A stretch of 64,000 nucleotides of DNA from Chelatococcus caeni (lineage in GTDB: Bacteria > Pseudomonadota > Alphaproteobacteria > Rhizobiales > Beijerinckiaceae), in the NCBI RefSeq assembly GCF_014196925.1, contig NZ_JACIEN010000001.1, forward strand, positions 868,001-932,000, given 5' to 3'. A program made the translations under genes and the position numbers. Positions 1-9,894 of the stretch are shown in pieces (the first letter of the stretch is position 1; each line of letters starts with the position of its first letter). The notes beneath the pieces were generated by a model. The model made no database searches, had not been told where the DNA came from, and worked only from the letters and a program-made list of their open reading frames with translations.

Positions 1-178
1 TATTCCCGTCCACGGCGTCGCCTTCATCGGCGAGGCGAACGAGGACAGCGAGGCCATCATCGCCGAACTCGGCGGGGCGCGCCGCCTCGGCCGCCTGCCG
101 CTCCTGACGGCCCTGACGCGGGAAGCGCTCGCCGCGGCCTTCGCTGGCGCGTTCGATCCGGCCGACTTCCGGTCATGA
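1..178 (+). CDS. bioD: Dethiobiotin synthetase, C-terminal end (partial)
   Basis: The last ~58 codons of a gene truncated by the window start; the frame runs from base 2 to a TGA at 176-178. BioD closes the ureido ring of dethiobiotin from DAPA, CO2 and ATP in the cytoplasm. The visible tail has the [16 protein letters not shown] stretch and the RRLGRLPLL stretch usual near the BioD C-terminus. The stop overlaps the bioA start in an ATGA, so the two are translationally coupled in one operon. The P-loop lies outside the window, so the call rests on the tail plus context. Confidence 0.85.
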   Translation, partial: IPVHGVAFIGEANEDSEAIIAELGGARRLGRLPLLTALTREALAAAFAGAFDPADFRS

Positions 179-1464
179 CCATGGACCATCGCACGACCTT
201 CGCCGGCCCGTCTCCGGTCTGGCATCCCTTTACCCAGCACGCGCTCGCGCCCGAGCCGCCGCTCGTCCTGCGCGGTGAGGGCGCGTGGCTGACGACGGCG
301 ACGGGCGAGCGCATTCTCGACGCCATCTCCTCCTGGTGGGTCATCACCCACGGCCATTGCCACCCGCGCATCGTGGCGGCGATCCGCGATCAGGCCGGGG
401 AACTCGACCAGGTCATCTTCGCCGGCCATACCCATCTGGCGGCCGAGGCGCTGGCGCGCCGACTGGTGGCCCTGGCGCCGGCGGGGCTCGCCCATGTCTT
501 CTTCTCCGACAGCGGCTCCACCGCCGTCGAGGTCGCGCTCAAGATGGCGGTCGGCTACTGGCGCAACATCGCTGAGCCGCGCAGCCGCATCCTTGCCCTC
601 GAACACGGCTATCACGGCGACACCATCGGCACGATGTCGGCCGGCGCGCGCGGCATCTACAATGCCGCCTACGAGCCGCTGCTCTTCGATGTCACCCGCC
701 TGCCGTTCCCGGCGCAGGGCCGCGAGGAGGCGACGCTCACCGCGCTCGAAGCCGCCTGCCGGGAGGCGCCTTGTGCCGCGCTCCTCGTCGAGCCGCTCAT
801 CCTCGGCGCGGGGGGCATGCTGGTCTATCCGGCCTGGGTGCTCGCCGAGATGCGCAGCATCTGCGACCGCCACGGCGTGCTCCTCATCGCCGACGAGGTG
901 ATGACCGGCTTCGGCCGCACGGGCCGGCTCTTCGCCTGCGAGCACGCCAGCGTCATGCCGGATATCCTGTGCTGCGCCAAGGGCCTCACCGGCGGCGCGC
1001 TGCCGCTCGCCGTCACCCTCTGCCGCCGCGAGATTTTCGACGCCCATTATTCCGAGGACCGTCGGCGCACCTTCTTTCATTCGAGCTCGTTCACGGCCAA
1101 CCCCATCGCCTGCGCCGCGGCCAACGCCAATCTCGACATCTGGGACGAGGAGCCGGTCGCAGAGCGCATCGCCGCTCTCGGCGCCCTGCAGGAGGAGCGG
1201 CTGGCACGCTTCCATGACGACGCGCGCTTCGCCAGCATGCGGCGCCTCGGCACCGTCGCGGCGCTCGATCTCGCGGTCGACGATCCCGGCTATCTCGCCG
1301 GCATCGGCCTTGAGCTCGCGGCCTTCTTCCGCGAGAGAGGGCTCCTGCTGCGCCCGCTCGGCAATACCATCTACGTCATGCCGCCCTATTGCGTGACGGC
1401 CGGGGACCTCGACCGCGTCTACGCCGCCATTGCCGCGGCGGCCGAGCACTTCGGGCGGGGGTGA
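175..1464 (+). CDS. bioA: Adenosylmethionine-8-amino-7-oxononanoate aminotransferase
   Basis: PLP enzyme that transfers the amino group of S-adenosylmethionine to KAPA to give DAPA, the step before BioD. The product is 429 residues, the normal family length. Visible features are the SSWWV segment near residue 50 that lines the substrate site, [15 protein letters not shown] for cofactor phosphate binding, the [12 protein letters not shown] strand with the PLP aspartate, and CAKGLTGG with the Schiff-base lysine. The start overlaps the bioD stop by ATGA and the stop overlaps the bioZ start, giving a tight bioD-bioA-bioZ operon. Confidence 0.96.
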   Translation: MTMDHRTTFAGPSPVWHPFTQHALAPEPPLVLRGEGAWLTTATGERILDAISSWWVITHGHCHPRIVAAIRDQAGELDQVIFAGHTHLAAEALARRLVALAPAGLAHVFFSDSGSTAVEVALKMAVGYWRNIAEPRSRILALEHGYHGDTIGTMSAGARGIYNAAYEPLLFDVTRLPFPAQGREEATLTALEAACREAPCAALLVEPLILGAGGMLVYPAWVLAEMRSICDRHGVLLIADEVMTGFGRTGRLFACEHASVMPDILCCAKGLTGGALPLAVTLCRREIFDAHYSEDRRRTFFHSSSFTANPIACAAANANLDIWDEEPVAERIAALGALQEERLARFHDDARFASMRRLGTVAALDLAVDDPGYLAGIGLELAAFFRERGLLLRPLGNTIYVMPPYCVTAGDLDRVYAAIAAAAEHFGRG

Positions 1465-2441
1465 TGGGGGGCACCCGCATCGCCGGCCTCGGCCATCATG
1501 CCCCGGCGCGCGTGGTGGCGAATGCCGAGATCGAGGCGCGCCTCGGCCTCGACGAGGGCTGGATCGCCCGCCGCACCGGCATCCGCGAGCGGCGCTGGGC
1601 GGCACCCGGCGAGGCGGTGAGCGACCTTGCCGTGCCGGCGGCGGCGATGGCGCTCGCCCAGGCGGGCATCGCGCCCGATGCCGTCGGCCTCGTCCTCCTC
1701 GCCACCAGCACGCCCGACCACCTCCTGCCGCCGACCGCCCCAATCGTTGCGCATCGGCTCGGCCTCTCCTGCGGGGCGGTGGACCTCACGGGCGCCTGCG
1801 CCGGCTTTCTCTATGCCTTCGTGCTGGCGGAGGGCTTCGTGCGCACGACGGGGCGGGCGGCGCTCGTGATCGCGGCCAATATCCTGTCCCGGCGCATCGA
1901 CCCGGACGACCGCATGACGGCGGCGCTCTTCGCCGATGCCGCCGGGGCGCTCGTTCTCGCGCCCGATCCGCGCCCCGAGGCCGGGCTCCTGGCTTCAGCG
2001 CTCGCCAGCGATGGCGCCGGCTATGACCTCATCCAGATCCCCGCCGGTGGCAGCCGCCGCGCGATGACCGCGGACACGCCGGCGCGCGAGGGCCGTATGG
2101 TGATGCGGGACGGGCGCGCCGTCTTCGCCGCGGCGGTGGACATTATGGTCTCGTCCTGCCGGCAGGTGCTCTGGGATGCGGGCATTGCGGCGAAGGAGAT
2201 CACCTGTTTCGCGCCGCATCAGGCCAACGGCCGCATGATCGCCGCGGTGGCCGGCAGGCTGGCTATCGGGCCGGAGCGCACGCTGTCCACCCTCGCCGAA
2301 TTCGGCAACACGTCCGCGGCGACCATTCCCTTTTCCCTGTCCCAGGCAAAAGCCGCGCGCAGGCTTGGTCAAGGCGACCTGCTGCTCCTCGCCGCGGCGG
2401 GCGCGGGCCTTGCCGGGGGAGCGGCCATCTACCGCCTGTAG
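1464..2441 (+). CDS. bioZ: BioZ, FabH-like ketosynthase for pimeloyl-ACP synthesis
   Basis: A 325-residue protein of the beta-ketoacyl-ACP synthase III family. The catalytic Cys lies at about residue 112 in DLTGACAGF, with the His in FAPHQANG and the Asn in EFGNTSAAT completing the Cys-His-Asn triad. Placement directly after bioA (TGATG overlap) identifies it as BioZ, which in Agrobacterium, Brucella and Mesorhizobium condenses glutaryl-CoA with malonyl-ACP to start the pimelate chain, replacing BioC/BioH. A longer open frame exists upstream, but ATG at 1464 fits the family start and the overlap. A GTG at 1461 is also possible. Confidence 0.9.
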   Translation: MGGTRIAGLGHHAPARVVANAEIEARLGLDEGWIARRTGIRERRWAAPGEAVSDLAVPAAAMALAQAGIAPDAVGLVLLATSTPDHLLPPTAPIVAHRLGLSCGAVDLTGACAGFLYAFVLAEGFVRTTGRAALVIAANILSRRIDPDDRMTAALFADAAGALVLAPDPRPEAGLLASALASDGAGYDLIQIPAGGSRRAMTADTPAREGRMVMRDGRAVFAAAVDIMVSSCRQVLWDAGIAAKEITCFAPHQANGRMIAAVAGRLAIGPERTLSTLAEFGNTSAATIPFSLSQAKAARRLGQGDLLLLAAAGAGLAGGAAIYRL

Positions 2442-2448
2442 CAGGCGG
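2432..2448. terminator. Hairpin between convergent bioZ and the DUF2267 gene
   Basis: A perfect 7-bp inverted repeat, CCGCCTG (2432-2438) and CAGGCGG (2442-2448), with the bioZ TAG stop as the 3-nt loop. It lies between convergent genes. There is no clear T-run, so termination is inferred from position. Confidence 0.45.
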
Positions 2449-2454
2449 ATCAGG

Positions 2455-2895
2455 TCAGTGCTGCGTCGGCTCCACGGATTGCCACAGGGCACGCAGGTCC
2501 TGCGGCAGGGCGTCCTTCACCTTGGCCACCTCACCCGGTGAGACGTGCCGCGACAGGACGCGGAAGACGGTCTTGACCGCCTCGTTGGCGTCGACCGGGC
2601 GCGTGTCGCTCAGCCATCTCTGCACCTCGGCGATGAATGCGTCGCGGTCGAGGTTGGTTGGCTGCTTCTCGGGCTGGTACTGGTCGTAGTAGACGCCGCG
2701 CACCAGGAGCGGCAGCTCGGCGCCGAGATGGGCGGCGAGCTCGACCGGCAGCCGGTCGCGCAGCTTGTGCAGGACGATGGAGAGCACCTTCCAGGCCACC
2801 CGCTCGTCGGGGCCCAGATCATTGGTGATCTCGTTGAGCCAGATATGCGTTGTCTGCAGCGTCTTGTCGAAGACGTCGAGGCCGGTCGCGCTCAT
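2455..2895 (-). CDS. DUF2267 family protein
   Basis: 146 residues matching the DUF2267 layout: a helical protein with an N-terminal TLQTTHIWLNEI helix, a KVLSIVLHKLRDRLP helix, the ELPLLVRGVYYDQY core motif, and a second half repeating the fold (VFRVLSRHVSPGEV...LPQDLRALW). The family is soluble, cytoplasmic and of unknown function, often seen near stress genes. It is convergent with bioZ, so it is unlikely to be part of biotin synthesis. Confidence 0.8.
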   Translation of the reverse strand: MSATGLDVFDKTLQTTHIWLNEITNDLGPDERVAWKVLSIVLHKLRDRLPVELAAHLGAELPLLVRGVYYDQYQPEKQPTNLDRDAFIAEVQRWLSDTRPVDANEAVKTVFRVLSRHVSPGEVAKVKDALPQDLRALWQSVEPTQH

Positions 2896-2983
2896 GCCTC
2901 ATCTCCCTTCGTTGTTGCGGCGCGTGATCGCTTCATGGGCCGCAAACGAGGCTTCGCCGCTTTTGTTCCGGTCTGCCGGGCAG

Positions 2984-3904
2984 CTATCGACCCGCCCGTT
3001 CGGGCTCTTCGTCGGCGCCGGCGGCGACGAATGCGTCGCGGGCCTCGCGCACGCTCGCCGTGATGCGGCGCGCCACGGCGGCGACGCGGCGCGTGTCGTG
3101 CGTATCGGGATGGGCGATCAGCCAATAGCTGCGCATGAAGCGGATGTGGGGCAGGAGCCGCTTGAGCTCGGGATATTGCATGGCGGCATAGTCGTGCAGG
3201 ATGCCGACGCCGTGACCGGCCCGCACCGCCTCCATCTGGCCGACGACGCTGCCGCATTCGAAGCGCCGGTGCATCAGCCGGCCGAGGGTCGCCGCATAGT
3301 CGAGCGCCCGGCTGTAGACGAAGTCCTCCACATAGGTGACGAAGAGATGGCCGGCGAGGTCCTCCTCGCGCGTGATGGCGCCGCTGCGCGCGAGGTAGCT
3401 CTTCGCCGCATAGACGCTGAGCGTATAATCCGTGAGCTTCTTCACGATGACACGGCCCTGCTTCGGCCGGTCGAGTGTGATGACGAGATCGGCCTCGCGC
3501 CGCGACAGTGAGAAAGTGCGCGGCAAAGGCACGAGCTGGATGACGAGGTCGGGATGTTCGGCGGCGAGAGCGCCGAGCGCGCGCGAGAGAAAATAGTTGC
3601 CGAGCCCGTCCGGGGCGCCGACACGCACGGTGCCGCCGATCGCCTCGGCCGTGCCGGACAGTTGCGCCTCCACCTTGAGGAACTCGGATTCGGCCCGCTC
3701 TGCCGCGGCCATCAGCGCCTCGCCCGCGGGCGTCAGGGCGCAGCCGTTGGTCTGGCGCTCGACGAGCTTCGTGGCGAGTTCCTCCTCGAGGGCCGTGAGC
3801 TGGCGCCCCACCGTGGCGTGGTTGAGCCCGAGGCGCCGGGCGGCGCCGAGGATCTGCCCGGTACGGGCCACGGCGAGAAAGATGCGGATGCGGTCCCAGT
3901 CCAT
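2984..3904 (-). CDS. LysR-family regulator, probably of mmsA
   Basis: 306 residues. An N-terminal winged helix-turn-helix ([20 protein letters not shown], then [16 protein letters not shown]) is followed by a LysR effector-binding domain from about residue 90. It is divergent from mmsA, so it most likely controls valine or propionate breakdown. The frame stays open to 3949, but the start at 3904 (MDWDRIR) is preferred because the longer version would bury the perfect inverted repeat at 3920-3960 in coding sequence. The effector is unknown; binding of a branched-chain intermediate is inference. Confidence 0.85.
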   Translation of the reverse strand: MDWDRIRIFLAVARTGQILGAARRLGLNHATVGRQLTALEEELATKLVERQTNGCALTPAGEALMAAAERAESEFLKVEAQLSGTAEAIGGTVRVGAPDGLGNYFLSRALGALAAEHPDLVIQLVPLPRTFSLSRREADLVITLDRPKQGRVIVKKLTDYTLSVYAAKSYLARSGAITREEDLAGHLFVTYVEDFVYSRALDYAATLGRLMHRRFECGSVVGQMEAVRAGHGVGILHDYAAMQYPELKRLLPHIRFMRSYWLIAHPDTHDTRRVAAVARRITASVREARDAFVAAGADEEPERAGR

Positions 3905-3919
3905 CACACGACTATAGTT

Positions 3920-3960
3920 TTTGCACATCAGAGCCGCAATATCGGCCATTGATGTGCAAA
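3920..3960. promoter_or_regulatory. Perfect 11-bp inverted repeat between lysR and mmsA
   Basis: TTTGCACATCA at 3920-3930 and its exact reverse complement TGATGTGCAAA at 3950-3960, separated by 19 bases, lie between the divergent lysR and mmsA starts. Size and position fit a LysR-type operator acting on both promoters. Binding by the neighbouring regulator is inferred. Confidence 0.6.
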
Positions 3961-4032
3961 TCTCTGGAAACGATAAGGGGGGCGGTTCAATCGGCCCGAC
4001 GCTCCGGTCCGAGTCTTCTGGGAGGATCTGCC

Positions 4033-5532
<1,500 letters not shown>

Positions 5533-5557
5533 CGCGCCCCGGACCTGCCGCACCCGA

Positions 5558-5587
5558 AGGCCGTCGCCGGCTGCCCGGCGGCGGCCT
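5558..5587. terminator. Strong hairpin between convergent mmsA and the histidine kinase
   Basis: A 13-bp stem with one G-U pair (5558-5570 with 5575-5587) and a CTGC loop, placed between convergent stops. It is likely a bidirectional terminator, although no T-run follows. Confidence 0.55.
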
Positions 5588-5599
5588 CATCGTGTGAAG

Positions 5600-7402
5600 T
5601 CAGGCGCCGAGCTGCTCGGCCGGGATGCTGAGCCGCATGACGAGGCCCTCGCGTGACCATTCGCGCGCCAGGGCACCGCCGAGCTGGCGGACGGTCGCAC
5701 GCGCCAGCGAACTGCCGAAGCCTTCCTGCGTCGGCGGCTGCTCGATCGGCGGGCCATCGTGTTCCTGCCAGAGGATCGTCACCCGGTCGCCGTCGAACGT
5801 CCAGCGGATCGCGATGCGCCCCGTCGGGCTGGCGAGGGCGCCGTATTTGGCGGCATTGGTCGCAAACTCGTGCACCAGCAGCGCGACGCCCGTCAGGGTC
5901 GAGCCGCCGATGGCGAGATCGGCGCCCTCCAGGGTGAAGCGCCCGGGTGCCGAGGCATCGCGATAGGGTTCGAGGATCGCCTCGATGAGCGCCCGCAGCG
6001 TCGTGGCGCGCGCGCGGTCGTCGAAGGCATGCAGCGTCAGCTCATGCGCGCGGGCGAGGGCACCCAGCCGCTCGCGGATGGCGTCCGTCACCGCTTCCGC
6101 GCCGGCCGAACGGCCGCTGAGGCTGACGATGCCGATCGCGAGGGCGAAGAGGTTCTTGATCCGGTGGTTCATCTCCCGGAGCAGCAGCATCTGCTGCTCC
6201 TCGCCCTGCCGGCGGTCCGTGATGTCACGGGCGATCTTCGATGCCCCGATGATCCGCCCTGCGCCGTCATGAATCGGGGAGACGGTGAGCGAGACATCGA
6301 CGAGCTTGCCGTCCTTGCAGCGACGGACGGTCTCGTAATGATCGACGCGTTCGCCCCGGCGGATGCGCTCGAGAATGGAGGGCTCCTCGTCCGGCCGGTC
6401 TTCGGGGATGAGGATCATGACCGGCTGGCCGATGGATTCGGCCGCCGTGTAGCCATAGAGGCGCTCGGCGCCGCCGTTCCAGCTCGTGACGATGCCGTCG
6501 AGGTCGGTGCTGATGATGGCGTCGTCACTCGACTCGACGATCAGGGCGAGCCGGCGGGCGGCTTCTTCCGCATGCAGGCGTTCCGTGATGTCGACGAGGA
6601 CGTTGACGGCGCCGATGAGATTGCCCGATGCATCGAACAGCGGTGTCGGATAGGGGAGAAACGGCACCCTGGTGCCGTCCGGCCGTTCGGCGACCGCGTC
6701 CATGCCGCGGATCGGGCGCTTTTCCTTGAGCGCCATCGCCATCGGGCACTCGTCGTGCGGCAATGGCCTTCCGTCCGGCCAGAAGAGCTTCCACGAGCCG
6801 CAGAACTCGCTCTTGCCCAGTTCCGGACGACAGCCCCAGAGGTCGGCCGCCGCCTCGTTGTAGAAGGTGATCCGCCCCTCCGCGTCCGTCATGTAGATCG
6901 CTGCCGGCAGGAGGCTCAGCAACTCGTGCGAGCGCAGGGCGTCGTTATAGGCGCGCTCCTGCTGCTGCCTGTGCTCCGTGATGTCGCGGAAGCAATTGAC
7001 GGCCCCCGTGATCGCGCCGGCGGCGTTGAACAGCGGGTTGATGTTGACGAGCGCCAGAATGCGCGTTCCGTCCGGCCGCTCGATGACGATCTCCGCGTTG
7101 CGGACCGGCGTGCCCGTGCGCAACGTCTCCGCCATCGGGTTCTGCGCGTGGGGCAGGAACGAGCCATCCGCCCGGTACAGGCGATAGGCGCCGCAGAACC
7201 GTTCGCTGGGATCGCGCAGCCGCGGCCTGCGACCCCACAGCTCCGCCGCGCCCTGATTGTAGCGGACGATGCGGCCTTCTTGGTCGCAGATGTAAAAAGC
7301 GCCGGGGAAAAGGTCGAGCAGGCGCTCGATGTCAAGTGAACTGTCGGTTGGCTCGCTCGCCACTTCTGCAAGCGGGAAAGAGGTAACGTCGGAACTGCTC
7401 AT
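5600..7402 (-). CDS. Three-PAS HWE-family sensor histidine kinase
   Basis: 600 residues with no membrane segment, so a cytoplasmic sensor. Three PAS/PAC units run at about 22-146, 155-275 and 283-400; the first two are close repeats of each other (FYICDQEGRIVRYN, IYMTDAEGRITFYN). The C-terminal third is an HWE/HisKA_2 kinase: the H-box REMNHRIKNLFALA holds the phospho-accepting His, HEFATNAAKYGAL is the N-box, and ILWQEHDGPP carries the WxE signature. No response regulator or anti-sigma gene is adjacent, so its output is unknown. It could sense redox, light or small ligands; no flavin-binding cysteine motif (NCRFLQ) is present. Confidence 0.92.
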   Translation of the reverse strand: MSSSDVTSFPLAEVASEPTDSSLDIERLLDLFPGAFYICDQEGRIVRYNQGAAELWGRRPRLRDPSERFCGAYRLYRADGSFLPHAQNPMAETLRTGTPVRNAEIVIERPDGTRILALVNINPLFNAAGAITGAVNCFRDITEHRQQQERAYNDALRSHELLSLLPAAIYMTDAEGRITFYNEAAADLWGCRPELGKSEFCGSWKLFWPDGRPLPHDECPMAMALKEKRPIRGMDAVAERPDGTRVPFLPYPTPLFDASGNLIGAVNVLVDITERLHAEEAARRLALIVESSDDAIISTDLDGIVTSWNGGAERLYGYTAAESIGQPVMILIPEDRPDEEPSILERIRRGERVDHYETVRRCKDGKLVDVSLTVSPIHDGAGRIIGASKIARDITDRRQGEEQQMLLLREMNHRIKNLFALAIGIVSLSGRSAGAEAVTDAIRERLGALARAHELTLHAFDDRARATTLRALIEAILEPYRDASAPGRFTLEGADLAIGGSTLTGVALLVHEFATNAAKYGALASPTGRIAIRWTFDGDRVTILWQEHDGPPIEQPPTQEGFGSSLARATVRQLGGALAREWSREGLVMRLSIPAEQLGA

Positions 7403-7585
7403 CGGCGACCCATCCGATCGACACTGCGTGATGCCCGGCGGCCGATGATCTTACTCCGTCGAAGTGCCATGGCCGCTAGTTGTTGGTGGTCACACTTGGA
7501 AATGCAAGCACATTCGTCGCTGCGCTGCGGTTGCCCCACTGATGGCATTACGCTTTCGGGACGGGGGTCGCGTTTACGTGATCTC

Positions 7586-8188
7586 TCAGGTCGCCAGCCG
7601 GTCCCATGCCGCCATGGCGCCGCCAGCCACGGCAAGCAGCGTCTCGCGCGAGGCTCCGTCACGCGCCCGGATGGACATGCCGTGCTGCACGGTGGCGTAG
7701 AAATTCGCGATTGCGGCGCAATCGGCATGGTTCGGCAGCTCGCCTTCTGTGACCGCCCGCTCCAGCCGCTCCTCGAGGATGCGGACACCGTCCAGCCGGC
7801 GCTTCTTCAGGTCGTCGCGAATGGCGGGGCTGGCGCATTCGGGCTGCGGCGCCCCGAGCACGATCAGGCAGCCGCGCGGTTCGGCCCCGCTCGTATAGGC
7901 GAGGGCCGTCGCTTCGAGCAGATGCGCCATTGCCGCCCGCGCGGTCGGCGCCCCGGCGATGCCTTCCCAGATGCCTTGGCCTTCGGTCTCGGCATAGAGC
8001 GTCACCGCCTCGCGAAAGAGGCCTTCCTTGCTGCCGAAGGCGGCGTAGAGGCTGGGCGGGTTCAGGCCCATGGCGGCGGTCAGGTCCGCCATCGAGGCAT
8101 TGTCGTAGCCCTTCTGCCAGAAGACCTCCATCGCCTGGCGGAGGGCCGCCGTGCGGTCGAAGCTGCGGGGGCGTCCACGCTGGGCCAT
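7586..8188 (-). CDS. TetR/AcrR-family repressor
   Basis: 200 residues from MAQRGRPRSFD; an in-frame ATG at 8203 would add five residues. The N-terminal TetR DNA-binding domain is clear (AALRQAMEVFWQKGYDNASM, then LTAAMGLNPPSLYAAFGSKEGLF), and the C-terminal domain contains a GCLIVLGAPQPECASP loop with two cysteines, as in YxaF/LmrA-like repressors. It is divergent from an SDR gene at 8293 and probably represses both genes through the paired sites at 8208 and 8264. Confidence 0.88.
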   Translation of the reverse strand: MAQRGRPRSFDRTAALRQAMEVFWQKGYDNASMADLTAAMGLNPPSLYAAFGSKEGLFREAVTLYAETEGQGIWEGIAGAPTARAAMAHLLEATALAYTSGAEPRGCLIVLGAPQPECASPAIRDDLKKRRLDGVRILEERLERAVTEGELPNHADCAAIANFYATVQHGMSIRARDGASRETLLAVAGGAMAAWDRLAT

Positions 8189-8207
8189 CGGGCTCGTCAC
8201 CATTTTA

Positions 8208-8221
8208 TGTATCGATTGATA
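8208..8221. promoter_or_regulatory. Candidate TetR operator 1
   Basis: TGTATCGATTGATA lies a few bases upstream of the tetR start and matches the second site at 8264 in the TGTATCG..T.G.TA pattern. Two related copies in one short divergent spacer suggest that the TetR protein controls its own gene and the SDR. Confidence 0.5.
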
Positions 8222-8232
8222 AAATAAAGCCC

Positions 8233-8279
8233 TTGACGGCTGGCGGCAAGCGCGTAGCTTTTGTGTATCGTTCGTTACA
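8233..8279 (+). promoter_or_regulatory. Candidate SDR promoter with TetR operator 2
   Basis: TTGACG at 8233-8238 and TAGCTT at 8255-8260, 16 bases apart, form a plausible sigma-70 promoter for the SDR. TGTATCGTTCGTTACA at 8264-8279 is an imperfect palindrome (TGTA..CG..CG..TACA) positioned where transcription would begin, as expected of a repressor site. Confidence 0.5.
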
Positions 8280-8292
8280 TAAAGGACCAGCC

Positions 8293-9033
8293 ATGGCCGA
8301 TCTTCAGGGAAAAGTTGCGCTCGTCACCGGCGGCAGCCGCGGTATCGGCGCGGCGATCGCGCGCCGCCTCGCCGCCCAGGGGGCGGATGTTGCGATCACC
8401 TATGCGCATGCGCAGGACAAGGCGGCGCGGGTCGTCGCCGACATCGAGGCTGCCGGCGGCAAGGCGCGGGCAATCCGGGCCGACAACCGCGACCCCGAAG
8501 CGATCACGGCCGCCGTCGATGCCGTCGTCGACGCGAAGGGGAGGATCGATATCCTCGTCAACAACGCCGGCATCTTCGAGATGGGCGAGATCGCGGACCT
8601 CACAGCCGAGGATTTCGACCGCATGGTCGACGTGAACCTGCGCGCGGTCTTTCTCGCATCGAGCCGGGCGGCCCGGGCGATGGGCGAGGGCGGGCGCATC
8701 GTCACCACCGGCAGCACGCTCGCCGTGCGCGTGCCGTGGCCCGGCATCAGCCTCTATGCGATGAGCAAGGCGGCGCTCGTCGGCCTGACGAAAGGCATGG
8801 CGCGCGACCTCGGCCCGCGCGGCATCACGGCCAATATCGTCCATCCAGGCTCCACCGATACGGACATGAACCCGGCCGGCGGCGAGAGCGCCGACCAGCA
8901 GCGCGGCCTCATGGCCATCGCGCGCTACGGCAAGCCGGAGGACGTCGCCGATCTCGTGGCCTGGCTCGCCGGGCCGACGGCGGCTTCCGTCACGGGCGCC
9001 GAATTCACCATCGACGGCGGCGCCAACGCCTGA
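8293..9033 (+). CDS. SDR-family oxidoreductase (FabG-like)
   Basis: 246 residues, a classical short-chain dehydrogenase/reductase. TGGSRGIGAAIA is the dinucleotide-binding Gly motif, NNAGIFEMG the strand-4 motif, and the Ser-Tyr-Lys catalytic set appears as TTGSTLA followed by YAMSKAA. The C-terminal FTIDGGANA is the usual SDR ending. The substrate cannot be told. Control by the divergent TetR repressor suggests an inducible role, for example on a xenobiotic or reactive carbonyl. It is convergent with the GntR gene, four bases away. Confidence 0.9.
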   Translation: MADLQGKVALVTGGSRGIGAAIARRLAAQGADVAITYAHAQDKAARVVADIEAAGGKARAIRADNRDPEAITAAVDAVVDAKGRIDILVNNAGIFEMGEIADLTAEDFDRMVDVNLRAVFLASSRAARAMGEGGRIVTTGSTLAVRVPWPGISLYAMSKAALVGLTKGMARDLGPRGITANIVHPGSTDTDMNPAGGESADQQRGLMAIARYGKPEDVADLVAWLAGPTAASVTGAEFTIDGGANA

Positions 9034-9037
9034 GGCG

Positions 9038-9808
9038 TCAGGCCGGCGCCACGTCGCGGCCGAAGGTGGCGCTCGCCGCCTCGCGGGCGTGGGCCGGCAT
9101 CTCGTCGTCCTCGAACAGCTCCGGATGCGCCCGGGCGAGCCGGGGCAGGGAGTTGAGGATCTCGCGCAGGTGGAGGCGCATGGCATCGCCCGCCCGCTCC
9201 GCGTCGCGCGCGGCGATCGCCTTGACGATCTCCGCATGCTGGTCGATCAGCAGCGACATGGGGGAGGCGGCCGGCAGGCTGAGGTAGCGCACCCGGTCCA
9301 TCTGCGCCTTCACGTCCTCGATGAACGGCCAGGCGCTCGCGCATTCCACCGCCTCGGCCAGGGTGCGGTGGAAGGCCTCGTCGTAGCGCAGGAAGAGACG
9401 CTGGTCGTCGCTGGCCGCCGCCTCCTTCTGCAGGGCGATGAGGTCGCCAAGCCGGTCGAGCGCCTCGGGCGGCGCCACGGCGCAGGCCGCCGTCGCCACG
9501 GCCACCTCCACCGCCTCGCGCACGAATCGCGCATTGGCGACGTCCTTCAGCGAGATGCGCACCACGAAGGTGCCGCGCTGCGGCAGGATGCGCACGAGCC
9601 CCGCCTCGCTCAGCTTGATGAAGGCCTCGCGTACCGGCTGGCGGCTGACCCCGAAGCGGGCGCCGATCTCCTGCTCCGACAGACGCTGCCCCGGCAGATA
9701 TTCCAGCGTCACGATCGCCTGCCTGAGCAGGCGATAGATCTGCGGCGCGATGGCCGCCGCAGGATCGACTTCGTTCCTCACGCAGCTTTCCTCCCGGGCG
9801 TCTTGCAT
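9038..9808 (-). CDS. GntR-family regulator (FCD/FadR type)
   Basis: 256 residues. The winged helix DNA-binding domain (LRQAIVTLEYLPGQRLSEQE, then VSRQPVREAFIKLSEAGLV) precedes an all-helical FCD ligand domain with the DEAFHRTLAE and QHAEIVKAIAARDAERA histidine/acid motifs that bind a metal and a carboxylate ligand. It is divergent from the dctPQM-uxuA operon and is the likely repressor of hexuronate uptake and use, with an uronate or its product as inducer (inferred). Confidence 0.9.
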   Translation of the reverse strand: MQDAREESCVRNEVDPAAAIAPQIYRLLRQAIVTLEYLPGQRLSEQEIGARFGVSRQPVREAFIKLSEAGLVRILPQRGTFVVRISLKDVANARFVREAVEVAVATAACAVAPPEALDRLGDLIALQKEAAASDDQRLFLRYDEAFHRTLAEAVECASAWPFIEDVKAQMDRVRYLSLPAASPMSLLIDQHAEIVKAIAARDAERAGDAMRLHLREILNSLPRLARAHPELFEDDEMPAHAREAASATFGRDVAPA

Positions 9809-9818
9809 TTTGCTATAA

Positions 9819-9832
9819 CCATACTACCATAC
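9819..9832. promoter_or_regulatory. Direct repeat in the gntR-dctP spacer, candidate operator
   Basis: CCATAC occurs twice (9819-9824 and 9827-9832) with a TA between, in the 86-base divergent spacer. It is the only obvious repeated structure there. A match to a known GntR site is not clear, so the assignment is tentative. Confidence 0.3.
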
Positions 9833-9894
9833 CAGTTAAGCGAGCGGGATAGGCATAAGGCTCGTTCGCCGGGGAAACCTCTGGGAGATTGCTG

